Assembly: GCA_022539475.1 (NCBI GenBank)
Contig: VCMS01000492.1
Span: 1-23,694 of the forward strand
From: Gracilaria domingensis
Taxonomy: Eukaryota > Rhodophyta > Florideophyceae > Gracilariales > Gracilariaceae
DNA: 23,694 nucleotides
Direction of reading: 5' to 3'
Shown here: piece after piece, positions 1 through 10,612 of the stretch
Layout of the letters: each line of letters starts with the position of its first letter
Position numbering within the stretch: the stretch's first letter is position 1
The notes under the pieces: model-generated
Told to the model about the DNA's origin: nothing
Database searches by the model: none
The model's input: the letters and a program-made list of their open reading frames with translations, nothing else
Translations under genes and position numbers: made by a program

Positions 1-1803
1 CTGTTGAGTCTTGAACAGAACTCTAGCGCACTTCATCCCTCCCAAGGATGACATCATAAGAATCAAAACGGCAAATGTTCGGTTCAGGATTATAGAATTT
101 GTAGAATCATTCAACACACTTGTTATTTTCTTCATTTTTGCCTTCTCTGCGACGGTCTAAAAAGCCAAATTTGGCCAGCTACGAATTCGGCCTTGTAAAA
201 TGACCCTACTTCTTACAGTTGGTACATCAAAGTCCAACTAGTTGCATTTGTTTGATTATCTTTGTTCAGCTATTGACCCCACCCTTTTGAGAAGCCCGTT
301 TCGAGCACCAGAAGTAAACTGCTCCTAACTTCGGTGTTCGTCGTCTTTTGAGCTTCATGTCTTGCTCTTTTGGTAACGATGACGTCCATCTACTTTGATA
401 TCTAAATAGTATTGCTGAATGACAAAAAGTAATAACAATGGAAGCATCCTGAAACACCAAACGCACAAAGCTGCACTGTGTGCTTTTGTATATTTGCAAT
501 GCAGATGACTTCCTGAAAGAACAAAAGCGAAAACCTCCGAAGTAAATCAAAAGCCACTTCAAGAGTTCTTTTCAGTCGTCTATTCAAAGATCACCACACA
601 TTCTGAAGCAAACGCACAACAAGGGGAACGCGCAGCAAAAAAAACCAATCGATATTCACTACCGAAGAGTACGCGCGCTTAAACTAATGTTTTGCGTCGA
701 GAGCAGAACTCGGTCTGTAAGGCAAGCCCGCTGACCGAATTCAACCCAATCGCAAGCGCAAAGTCACGTCGTGCGCTCAAATCGTGACTTTGAGCGTAGC
801 ACAAAATGTGTATTTGCTGTTTCAGGATGCTCCCAATATCGGGACTCAAACATTTGGTTAAAGTGTTCAGTATACCCTACTGTAACTGAAAACGCCATCT
901 TTATGATAGTGTCCGCGATTACAGCCAAAGGAAGGCAAAAACGATAATAATAATGTTTGCTCTCGTATAGTAATACAAACCCAAAAACAAAAAAAGACAA
1001 AATAATACACAAAAAGATTAAAAACAACAAACAAAAAATATATATGTATTGAGATATGAATAAAGTTTTCCACAACTTAGAAATTAGAGAATATACGTGC
1101 TCTAAAAAATAGTACATATCGAGGAGGTATCAGACTAGACTACTAAGTGATCCGAATCTGTATAGTTTAAAGCCGTGATTACGGAACTCCCTGCATCACT
1201 GTCAGAGGTTTGTGTCCCGCTCCAGGCACAGTGCCGTTGGGACCCTATCCGTCGTGTTTGAATTTTGGTTTTTGTTGTTTTGCGTAGCTTTCCCTCTCCA
1301 AATTACAGCTTTTAGTGGTTGCTTCGCATCGTTGCCGATTTCACCCCATCTGTGGAGTTCTTTGTCACTTCCTCACGACTGTACCTTGCACTTCTGAAGA
1401 TATAGCGAGTTTTCATTTCGGCCTTACAACCGAGTTACGTTGAAACAGAGAACTCTGTCACTAGTCTACCATCTCGCAAGAGAGCGGGCCTTCGGGCAGT
1501 GTGGTGGGTTTTTTCTCATCCGTGTTTGCCCCACAAAGTGGATTCCAGACGAAGGGCTGTGTAAGTTGCAGGAAACGTTGGGGGTGGTGAGACCAGGACT
1601 CCAGAAAGGCAGAGTGAGAGAGGTGGATTATTGGATGCGGGACGTTTAAGAGAACAAATGGAAGAAGAGGTGAGCAGTAAGATGGAGGAGGTCGTCGGCG
1701 AGAAAATAGTCTGGCCTGAATTGAGTGGGAAGTGACTGCTGCGGCCCTTTTATGCACAACCGCACTGTGGCTTCCGGGCTAGAATCGAGAGTCTGGCTCG
1801 TAT
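1..1803. other. Left arm without a supported gene
   Basis: No reading frame here has recognisable protein motifs or plausible codon use. The first 1.1 kb is AT-rich, with an A-rich low-complexity tract at about 958-1075. From about 1130 the base composition becomes more mixed. The segment ends at 1799-1803 (CGTAT), immediately left of the LTR of the older element E2. It is therefore the sequence E2 inserted beside. I cannot say whether it is host intergenic DNA or a worn-out repeat. Confidence 0.5.
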
Positions 1804-2781
1804 TGTAGTGCAAATCCCATTTGGGAGAAATGACACTCAAGGTGCTCGAATCCTTGCTCCCTTGGGAGGTAGACTCAGCAGAAGAGCCCTCCGTATATGA
1901 ATAGCGCGAGTGTAAAGCCCCCCGTACTCCGGAAATACCACGGGGGTGACGGCTGGAATCGCCAAGACGGAATCTGTAAGCAAACGCCTGAGAGTCGAAG
2001 ATCTCTGATCGGAGGCGGAAGGGGAGGAACCCAGGTTGACAGAGTCCTCCTAAAAAGAGAGAAAAGATAGGAAAGAGGATGGGGAAAGGGGGAAAAGAAA
2101 GAAAAGAAAAAGGGGCAAACCCGAGGGCGGGGTCGTGCGACAAGCGGCAACAGGCCCGGGCCGAGGGTGACGATGTGTATTGAGCCCACGCGGCAGACCT
2201 CTATACAGAGTCGATACAATATCTGGACAATAGAGTAGCGGACACCTGCAAGCAAATGTGCGAACACAGTCCGAAGACAAACGTAGTGTTAGATCAGGGT
2301 ACCTGAGTGCTCCCTTGGAAATGAAAAAAACGAAACCGTACGGGGTGACCCTCCTCGCGGAGTTGTGCACTACGCGCAGGCGCTCAAGTCAGAGCCGTGG
2401 ACAAGGTTAAGTTTACTTTGTGGTGGTGACGGCGAGGTCGCCATCACCTAAGTAGGTTTCCACAAATTAAACTAAATAATTAAACGAAGTAGTGCCAAAT
2501 ACGCCAGAGCCACACACGTGTTTCACTTGTGCGGACCCGCCTCGGCGCCACTAATTCTAATAACCAATGCAATTTTCTCTGTAACAGAGCCATTCCATAC
2601 ACGCGTACACGCGATCCACTGCCACAACCAGTTACCATTCCATCAAACCCATCGGGTGCCCTCATGCCATATGGTGTCAGAATGCCACCTAAATTCATAA
2701 CCTTGCTGTAGAGGCGACTCGGAGAGCCGAGGTGTTATGAGACGGAACACGTCACAGACGCGAAATCGCGATTGCTCTACA
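1804..2781 (-). repeat. 3' LTR of older Ty3/gypsy-type element E2
   Basis: Read on the minus strand, this 978-bp segment begins TGTAGAGCAA at 2781 and ends GATTTGCACTACA at 1804. The LTRs of the nested element E1 begin TGTGGAGCAA and end GGTTTGCTCTACA. Both families also carry a CTCC-GCG-GAGGGT-ACC motif a little over 400 bases from the LTR start (about 2350-2370 here, about 3270-3290 in E1). A purine-rich tract lies immediately before the LTR on the minus strand, as expected for a 3' LTR. The segment was identified from these shared ends and spacing, since most of the interior is too diverged to align by eye. It also holds an almost pure purine run on the plus strand at 2045-2120. Confidence 0.72.
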
Positions 2782-2797
2782 CATCCCCATCCTTACG
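2782..2797 (-). other. Polypurine tract of element E2
   Basis: On the minus strand the bases directly upstream of the E2 LTR read CGTAAGGATGGGGATG, a purine-rich stretch in the place where plus-strand DNA synthesis is primed in LTR elements. The corresponding tract in E1 is AAAAAGGGGGAGA. Its position fixes E2 as a minus-strand element whose interior lies to the right. Confidence 0.6.
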
Positions 2798-2820
2798 TCG
2801 AAGAACAGCGTGTCGGCGAC

Positions 2821-2825
2821 ATCAT
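2821..2825. repeat. Target-site duplication, left copy (ATCAT)
   Basis: ATCAT directly precedes the first TG of the E1 5' LTR and is repeated exactly after the last CA of the 3' LTR at 14978-14982. Five-base duplications are usual for Ty3/gypsy integrases. The pair shows that E1 is a single insertion with both ends in place. Confidence 0.92.
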
Positions 2826-3828
2826 TGTGGAGCAAACACGATCCGGTAATCGGCGCCTGATGCATCTCATAATGAGCACTGAACGCCTTGGGTGACATGG
2901 CGCACACTGTGAGTGGCACCCCCATTTTTTGGTTACTTTCTGAAGGAAGTTTTCAGGAACCTTTGTAGGTAGATGTGAGAATTGGCTCACGGACACGAGC
3001 GGTTGCTGGACTTCGTAGTCGACTTGTATTGTAGATACTCAAGGTGTACCCGCCGGGGTTGTGCACAGAAACCCTGACACTGGGTTATACACGTGTTCGA
3101 ACCTCGAGAGGTACACACCGCCACTGTAGTTAGTAATAGCTTAATTCTTGGTAGATTCCTATATAGGCTCGGGCCCTCTCGCCCTGGAGCCCACCAAGTA
3201 AACTCACCTGAGTCGCGTCCTATCTCCCAGGACCGGGCTATAGATATTGTTGCCTACGTAGGTTCACTACTCCTCGCGGAGGGTAACCACGACTGGTCTC
3301 GACACATCTACCCCTCAGGGTCCTTAAGGAAGCCTAAGCTTGCACCTACTGTTGGTTTCTTGCTATTTTTCGGATATCGGCTAACGTCGAGCGTCTTGGC
3401 CAAGGAGTGGCGTCGCTCTGGACAAAGTCGCCTGGTTTAGGTACCGCTTCCGCCCCCGTACGGGTATTCTTTGGCCCCAATCTGGTGCATACTGTTGTCA
3501 GCTCTGCGTGGTCGTCGCGCCGCTCTCGGCCCTGTTTCCGCCGGTTGGCACGGGCCGTAGCTCCGCTCCGTGGTCGGTTTCCGTATACACCGTCCACACG
3601 GTTGAGTGTTCGTGATCCCATCTTTCGGGCTCTACCTCGTTACCCACTTGGGCTCCGCTCCTTTCCCGGTTTCACCTCTGTAGGTATAGCCAGTCACCGT
3701 CTCCGGTCTTACCCCCGGCTTGCTTCTCGCCTGAGCATGGACAGAGGGCTGTGTCGCTGAGACTGCCCATATAGGGAGCAGGACTCAGGCATCCTGTGGA
3801 TCTTCCCCATTTCTGGGTTTGCTCTACA
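2826..3828 (+). repeat. 5' LTR of E1
   Basis: The LTR is 1003 bp, beginning TGTGGAGC and ending GCTCTACA. It matches 13975-14977 along its whole length with no net length difference. I counted about 34 base differences by eye, half of them crowded into 3349-3434. Small reading frames inside the LTR occur in both copies only because the LTRs are copies of each other. Confidence 0.95.
3157..3168 (+). promoter_or_regulatory. Candidate TATA element of the E1 LTR
   Basis: TCCTATATAGGC lies about 330 bases into the LTR and is unchanged in the 3' LTR (14306-14317). A TATATA box at this depth would separate a U3 of about 350 bases from R and U5. The call rests on motif and position only, and no transcription start can be seen. 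Confidence 0.35.
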
Positions 3829-3830
3829 TC

Positions 3831-3843
3831 TGGTCTCCCGACC
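3831..3843 (+). other. Primer binding site of E1
   Basis: Two bases after the LTR comes TGGTCTCCCGACC. TGG pairs with the CCA end of a tRNA, and the next bases would pair with an acceptor and T-arm strand ending GGTCGGGAGACCA. This is the expected place and form for a minus-strand primer site. I could not assign the tRNA, and it does not look like the usual initiator-Met site. Confidence 0.7.
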
Positions 3844-4038
3844 TAGAAAGGTGTGAGGTCAGGTGGTACTCTAACGAGTTCAGAAGTTTGATTGATTGGA
3901 TGGCCCCTTCGGGAGATTGCACTCTAGTGAACTCACCCCCTGCGTTCACTGGAAACAGTTCTCGATTTACCCCGCGTATCGGTGATCTGGTGGACGTTGG
4001 TAACCGTTCTTACGGGTTGTTCATCGGTAATCTGCAGT

Positions 4039-5922
4039 ATGCCGATATCAACTCGGAACTCTAGGGCTCGCTCCGTCAACTCGGCTAGCTCCGCTCCTAC
4101 GGCTGCTTCCCGCGCACAGGCGCCGGCCCCGGAGGGAAATCCTTACCCAGAGCTCACTCGATCCCGAGAAGCAACCTCATCGGGTGAAGTACCCCAAGAG
4201 GCTGTTGTCCCCATGACCCCGCGAGCGGCAACACCGCCACCGGTAGTGGAGACACCGTCTTCGGCCCCTTTGGGAGCGCAGACCCCGCTAGCTATAAGAA
4301 GTCTATGAGCCGGGATGGACAATGCTGACATTGCCCTTAGGGACCTCAAGGAGGGCGTGGAGGATCTTAGACAGACTTTGAAACACGCCCAAGTTAGGGA
4401 AGTCTCAGGAGATATTCGCCTTCTGAGGCAGGACATGAATTTCTTCTTAGAAAGTTTTGGGACCACGCAGGCTTTTGTGGACGAGTACCGAAGAACGGTC
4501 CAAGAATCTCAAATCGAGAGGCAACGATTGCAAGACAGGTTGGACAATCTGGAAGCAATTATCCGGATGGATGAAGATCTAGAAGCCGCCGAACGGAATA
4601 AATCCGAATCGGAAGCCTCAGTACATCGTTCCGCTAAGCGGAGTCGCCGAAAGCCTAAGAAGGACTCGCGTCATTACTCGGATTCATCTGATTCTGACTC
4701 CGACAGTAGCTCGGACGGCTCGTCATCATCGTCATCTTCCGATTCTTCGGCTATTGACTACCATAAGAGTTCCAGTTCTACTTGTTTTAAGGCTACTCAT
4801 TCCACTGTTGGAGCTATTCGCACCCGCAAAAAGGGAAAGAGCGACCCTGGTCTAAAGGAAATCAAACCAACGAGTCCGTTGTATCGGAAATTGCTTTCGT
4901 ACCGTTGCTACCGGTTACAGAACACTGCGTCGTCAAGGACCTCTAAAGGCACTGGAAAAGTTAGAGACTATATCCGTAGACTCGGCGTCACACTCAACAA
5001 GAAGGAGTTTACAGGAGAAGACCCAATCATGGTGCTAGATTTCTTCTCGGGGTATGTTTAAGAAGCGGATATCCTCGGTATGAGTGAGGGACAGGCGTTT
5101 ATAACCCTCCCGTATTTCCTAAAAGGATTGGCAGAAGATCAGTTTAACTCCGCACGCGGATCCTCAACAGCTCCTGACGAGGGCGGAGTTACATGCTGGC
5201 CCGAGGCGGTTCATTACCTCCTCAGGTCATACGCTACTGGTCACGCCATTTAAAATGCTACCACAGCCCTGAGGGAGACGATGCAACGCCCGGATGAAGA
5301 CGAAACGGCTTATTCAACGCGCCTGAATAAGGCCTTTCACCGTTGCGGTAATGTACATCCTTCTCAAGAGAGATGTTCCATATTTGTTGATGGATTGGAT
5401 CCCGCAATTAGGGCACTTGTCGCCCGACATAGGGAAGAGAAGAGGCGAGTTTGCTACCTAGAGCTCATACAGTATGCCCAGGCAGAAGGAGACACACTCC
5501 GTGCACGGAGCTCTTCTCGATCTAAATCCCGAAGGGTCCTCTTCGCCGAGAAATCGGATTCTTCACTTTCCCGTAGCCGTGGGAATCACCCCAGTATTGG
5601 CTATGATAATGTGAACCTCGTAGGTACTGAACTTGATTCGATTGGTACTTCGGACCTCCCCTCGACATCGGCTCCGTCTTCGGATACTGACCCGGCGTTA
5701 TACGCTCAGAGAAACCGAGTCCCTGCAGCTCCGATACCGTTTTCGGGTCACAACATGAGATTCACCCGCCCTGGATGGAAGGATACTGCCCCGCAAGGTC
5801 GTACGGTTTTTCGTTCGCATGACAACCCGACCCCGGTGATCTGTTACGAGTGTTACCAATTTGGTCATATCTCAACACAGTGCACGTTCCCTCAACGGGA
5901 GAGGTCAAAACTTATCGCTTAA
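4039..5922 (+). pseudogene. gag: E1 gag (capsid and nucleocapsid), broken
   Basis: One reading frame, starting at ATG 4039, runs through to a stop at 5920-5922. It is interrupted by stops at 4306 (TGA), 5059 (TAA) and 5251 (TAA), and translation is coherent across each. The order is a Pro/Ala/Ser-rich N-terminus, a helical charged segment (about 4315-4600), a serine/aspartate-rich acidic stretch flanked by basic residues (about 4620-4770), and a capsid-like helical region (about 4980-5500). The last part is a CX2CX4HX4C zinc knuckle at about 5845-5883 (C-YE-C-YQFG-H-ISTQ-C), which packages RNA in Gag proteins. The same frame stays open after 5922 as far as 6150, so the original gag may have been longer. 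Pol starts in another frame at 6153, which suggests frameshifting or reinitiation. The short frame at 3819-4064 between the LTR and gag has no recognisable content. Confidence 0.85.
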
Positions 5923-6152
5923 TATGAGTCGCTCTCACCAGAGAATCAGGCTCGTGTTCCGAGAACATCCTATGAAGTGGCCAAGTTTGCATTGACCCTT
6001 TATCAGGGAAATGGAGGAACCAACGTTGCTGTACTTAATCATACACCGGCCCAACCGTTGGTGGAACGACGTGTACCCGCGAACGGGAATCAACTCGATG
6101 CCCAGGACGGGAATCGCCCGCAACAGGCGGTACTTGCTCCGAAAAACTAATC

Positions 6153-7184
6153 TTGGGAGTCTCCCCGGTGGAAGGGGCGTCTTCTGAGCCGAATGTGAAG
6201 ACGTCCGAAGCGCCTTCGCTTCACTCCCCGGTTGTTAGAATCCTTACGAGGACGATGGCTGCCACAGACGTGGATTCAAAACACTGCAGTGTTTTACGTC
6301 GCCTGTGGATACGGTCCCGCAACCTCCGTATCCCGGATCGAGTCTTTGTTATGGCGAAAAGAAATTACAAGGTATATGCCGATCTCGGCCTTTCCGCCCA
6401 ATTTATGGTTCGTCAACTTGCGGTCCTAGACACAGGCGCCGCCCCAAACCTAATCCATCGGAGGCTAATACCGCCCGCACTTCGGGAAACAATTCGTTTC
6501 AGTCCAGCATTGGATATCGCTGATGCGAACAATAATCCGATTCGAACGGCAAGCTACATAGCGCTCTTGGTGAGATTAGGAACCTGTTTGGTTAAAATCG
6601 ACTTTGTCGTCTGCGACTCAATAGCAGCTCCGATCATTCTCGGCTGTGACTTTTGTAACCGCTTCGTGGAAGCAATCCGTCCGCGAAAACGAGAGGCGGA
6701 GATGGCGGATGGCTCCGTTTTGCCGATTGTCCGGAGACATTTCAGAGCTGCTACGCAGAAACATGTCCCGTTACCGGTCGGCCAAAAAGCAGCCAAAGAT
6801 GACATGGAATCTACGAAGTTACGGGTCCTGAAAACCGTACCACTTCCACCTGAGTCCCAGGTATGGGTTCATGTTACCACCAAACACTATGGTCTTCATA
6901 TTGTACAACCGCTGCCGGCTCTCTATGAACAGCGCCAAATAGCCTTGGCTAATGGAGTCGTTATGATTCAACCGCATGAACCTTTCAAGGTAATGATCGC
7001 CAACTTTGGCAGAACCACCCAGTGGTTAGTCAAGAACCAAGTTGTGGGCTCGGTGCTACCGCACCCTGCCGCGGTGATCCCTACTAAGATCCCCATTGGG
7101 ACGGTTCTCGGAGCATCTGACCCTAAGGAGGGGGAGGAGACAGTTGATTCGCATAAGCTTGACGCTTCGGAAGTCACCGAGTAA
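6153..7184 (+). pseudogene. pol: E1 pol, protease part
   Basis: This is an open frame of 343 codons. A retropepsin-type active site LDTGA lies at about 6427-6441 and is followed by Ala-Pro-Asn. A later IILGCDF motif (about 6634-6654) matches the second conserved strand of retroviral-type aspartic proteases (ILG). The enzyme would cut Gag and Pol precursors in the particle. The frame ends at TAA 7182-7184, but the next open stretch (from 7185) is in the same frame and leads straight into reverse transcriptase, so the stop is most likely a mutation inside one long pol. The N-terminal 60 or so residues before the protease have no clear match. Confidence 0.82.
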
Positions 7185-9452
7185 TCGGATTCAGATGATC
7201 CGAGACCTTCAGAGCTCAGGTCTGTGTCACCGGGCAGTGAACAGACGGATCCTATCGAGAGGTTAATGAAGCTCAATCTGGAGCATGTGCCTGAATCCCA
7301 TTTGGAGAAACTCCGCGGGATGTTGCGTGAGTCTACGCCCATGTGGGATGGAACACTGGGAACTATCAATATCACGGAACATTGCATTGATCTACTTCCG
7401 AATACTCGGCCCATTTCTCAACACCCTTACAGGGCAGGATCGAAGGCTCGGGAAGAAGAGAAAGCTCAAGTGGAGAAGATGCTGCGCGCTGGCGTCATCG
7501 AACCCGCTCAGTCTTCGTGGGCATCACGAGTAGTGCTGGTTCCGAAACCGGATGGCTCTTGGAGATTCTGTATAGATTACCGAAAGTTAAATACGGTCAC
7601 TGTGAAGGATGTATATCCGATACCCCGAATGGATGAATATATCGATTCTCTAGGGAGCGCTAATGTATTCACCACCCTGGATGCTAATTGGGGATATTGG
7701 CAGGTGCCCATTAGGGAAACAGACAATGATAAGACAGCATTTGTATGCCACCAAGGCCTGTACCGTTTCCGGAGAATGCCCTTTGGGTTAACCAATGCTC
7801 CTGCAACGTTCCAACGAGCGGTAGATATCCTCCTCGCAAGGTTCAAATGGACCACATGCTTGGTGTATCTGGACGACATTGTCGTGTTCTCCAACAATCT
7901 GGATGACCATCTAGCGCACTTAAGGGATGTTATGTGAGTACTGCGAGACGCAGGAGTAACGTTGAAACTCAAGAAGTGTGAGTTCTTCACCGAATCAGTT
8001 AAATATCTGGGACACATTATCCGCCCCGGAAAACTTTCAATCGATGAAGTACGCGTCAAATCCCTGAAGGAGGCGAAGCACCCAACCACTCAGACGGAGT
8101 TACGATCGATTTTAGGCGTATGTAACGTGTATCGACGATTTGTCCCGAGCTCTGCAGACATAGTGTCACCACTAAACAAACTCCTAACGAAAGGACAGCC
8201 AGTAGATTTGGAACACTTTGGGAAAGCAGAAGCGTCCGCCTTCGCGACATTGGTTGATGCAGTAACCTCTCCGCCAATCCTGGGCTTACCCAAGCGCGGG
8301 ATGCCATACGAAGTCGACACGGATGCTAGCGCGAACCAGGTTGGTTGTGCGTTGTTTCAGACCGACTAGAACGGTGAGCGACAGCCTATCGGGTACTGGT
8401 CGAGGTCACTGAACGTGCATGAAAGGAATTACTCGGTTTCCGAGAAAGAATGCCTCGCGGTAGTGTGGGCCTTGTCCACACTCAGGCCCTACTTAATGGG
8501 AACCCATTTCCGGGTGCATACTGATCACGCGTGCCTACGTTGGCTCATGGAAATCACCAAACCCTCGGGACGTTTGATGCGCTGGGGACTGCGATTGTCG
8601 GAATTCGATTTTGAAGTAGTCTATAAGAAAGGCTCCCTCAACTTACAAGCTGATGCACTATCCCGCCTGGGCACATCGGCAGAGGCAGAGCCTACGGAGG
8701 ACACTGATATACCATGTTTTATGGTTGGAGACCTGGAAGGAGAAACTGAGATCCTATCGGATGATGTGTGTGATGACATACTCGCCACACAAACGGTCGA
8801 ACCGACACCCGGTTCATTCATACCCATTACTCCAGAGGAGATGATAAGGGAACAGCAAACGGACCCTTTTTGCACCCAGGTGCGAGCCCGTTTGAACGGT
8901 AGATACAGAATACCTTTCGAGGTTCATGATCAAGGATACCTTGCGAGGATGGTGGAATCTTCACCAGAGATGGTAGTACCACACTCGCTGCAGAGTCGTG
9001 TACTTCATTTGTCACACTATATGAAGTTAGGAGCCCATCCAGGAGTTCGGAAGCTGTATCTCACCTTGCGAAGGGACTTCTATTGGCCCGCTATGGCGTT
9101 TGACTGCTACGCGGTTCGTCGCTCTTGTCAAGACTGCGCCAAGAATGACATTAAACTCCGTAAGTACTCGAAGGAGTTGAAGCTATTCCCTGCGAGGTCA
9201 CCACTTGAGTTCGTCACCATCGACATCTCGGGAGAACTCATCAAGACCCCCAGGAGTAATCAATACCTGCTGGTCGTAACTGACAGATTCTCCAAGTTGG
9301 ACAGGACAGTTCCGCTTAAACGGATTACCGCTGCTGCAGTGGCACAAGCCTTCGTGAGCCACTGGGTGTTTGTCTATGGATCGCCTGTACAGCTATTATC
9401 CAATAACGGCTCACAATTCACATTCAAGACGTGTGCCGGATCCTGGATATAA
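7185..9452 (+). pseudogene. pol: E1 pol: reverse transcriptase, RNase H, integrase N-half
   Basis: One frame carries three enzymes, broken by TGA at 7935 and TAG at 8367. RT shows VPKPDGSWRFCIDYRKLN (about 7540-7590), LDANWGYWQVP, FGLTNAPATFQ and the catalytic YLDDIVVFS (about 7864-7890). RNase H shows DTDAS, EKECLAVVWAL and HTDHACLRWL, which supply its acidic residues. Integrase follows with an HHCC zinc domain (H-L-S-H to CQDC, about 9007-9140) and the first catalytic Asp in TIDISG. The second catalytic position, usually SDNGSQF, reads SNNGSQF at about 9400-9420, an Asp-to-Asn loss. The frame ends at 9452 because of a frameshift near 9430. Order and motifs are typical Ty3/gypsy. RNase H and integrase in this copy could not be made without readthrough. 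Confidence 0.93.
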
Positions 9453-10612
9453 GGAATTTGTTTGTAACTACATATCATCCCCAAGCGAATGGGCAAGTGG
9501 AAAGATTTAACCGAACTATACTCGGGACTTTGAGATCCTATGTCGCGGATCACCCCAAAACTTGTGACTTGTATACAGACGCAAAACCCTACGCGTACAA
9601 CACCCAGGTTCATTGGATAACGTCATTATCACCATTCGAATTGGTACTTTCGCGAATACCGCCACCACTGGCAATTGAAGCGCAGCCAACACTGGATACG
9701 TTCCCCTCACCGATTATGTATCGGGAAGCATGTAAAAAATGGCTTACCAAGCTGGTACCTGTTGCTAGGCCCTCAATGGACAAAGCGCAGCGATCCTACA
9801 AACGGCACTTCGATAGTCGAATTCGGAGACCGCTACCTCAATTCAGGGAAGAAGACTACGTGTTCCTCCGCAAAGAGTACTACAATCCTGAAAAGGGACG
9901 GCGCCACAAGTTATCGCCAATCGCGAGTGGACCCTACCGAATAGCTTCCATACAGAACAACAGCGCCGTACTGAATATTGACAATCAGCACGAACGGGTG
10001 TACCGTGATCGCGTCTATCGCGCCCCGAGTCCTCTCCAGAAAGTCGTCTCAACACCGGTACCCGGGAATCCCGAAACTGCTACGCAGGATAGCGCCGCAC
10101 GCTCGAAGTACACTGTTCACCGACCTTCGGTTCTTCCTCACCCGCAGCACGGTCTTTCTGACCTACCTGAAGTCTCCTAGGCACTCAAAGATAATCCTAC
10201 CCTCTCTCGGGCTACTTATACTAACTCAAATAGAGTTCACCCACCGCACACGGTTATTTCTGACGCTAACGTATCGCACCCTAAGAAGGGGGAGGAGGCT
10301 GGAAATCGCTCTCGTATATCGGCCGCACCGGCATCGTCGGAACCCAACCGAGGCGCACGGTCACCGACAGAGATAGAAGCCCAAGCCGAGAATCGTAAGA
10401 CTAACGCGTCAACACGCACAGTAATCGACGACCCGGCCAGGACCACCGTCAGTACGGAAGGAAGAACCCAGAAAGGGGAAGAAGCAGCTCAGGTTAGCAA
10501 GCCGTTTGGGGATCCGTCCAAACCCATGGATCGCGACGCTACGCGCCCGTGTAATGCGCAAAGTTCCGAGAGAACGGCGAAAGCAGTCTCAGCGGACCCA
10601 CTCATGGGGTAA
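9431..10612 (+). pseudogene. pol: E1 pol: integrase C-half and disordered linker
   Basis: After the frameshift near 9430 the integrase continues here. It includes TYHPQANGQVERFNRT with the catalytic Glu (about 9472-9515), then the C-terminal DNA-binding region with a GPYRI motif (about 9930-9944). A TAG at 10178-10180 interrupts the frame, but the same frame stays open for another 143 codons to TAA 10610-10612. That extension is rich in Ser, Thr, Pro, Glu and Arg and looks disordered. It joins the integrase to the chromodomain region. The codon after the TAG continues in the same style, so the TAG looks like a later mutation. Confidence 0.85.

Noticed and set aside
1461..2370. Overlapping minus-strand frames in and beside the E2 LTR
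   Set aside because: Several overlapping frames of similar length with biased Pro/Ser/Phe content; LTR DNA explains them.
3093..3115. GTTCGAACC in the LTR resembling a polymerase III B box
   Set aside because: No A box at proper distance and no cloverleaf; likely chance.
3407..3760. 117-codon reading frame in both LTRs
   Set aside because: It is kept in both LTRs only because they are copies. It has no start context or motif and overlaps other frames in LTR DNA.
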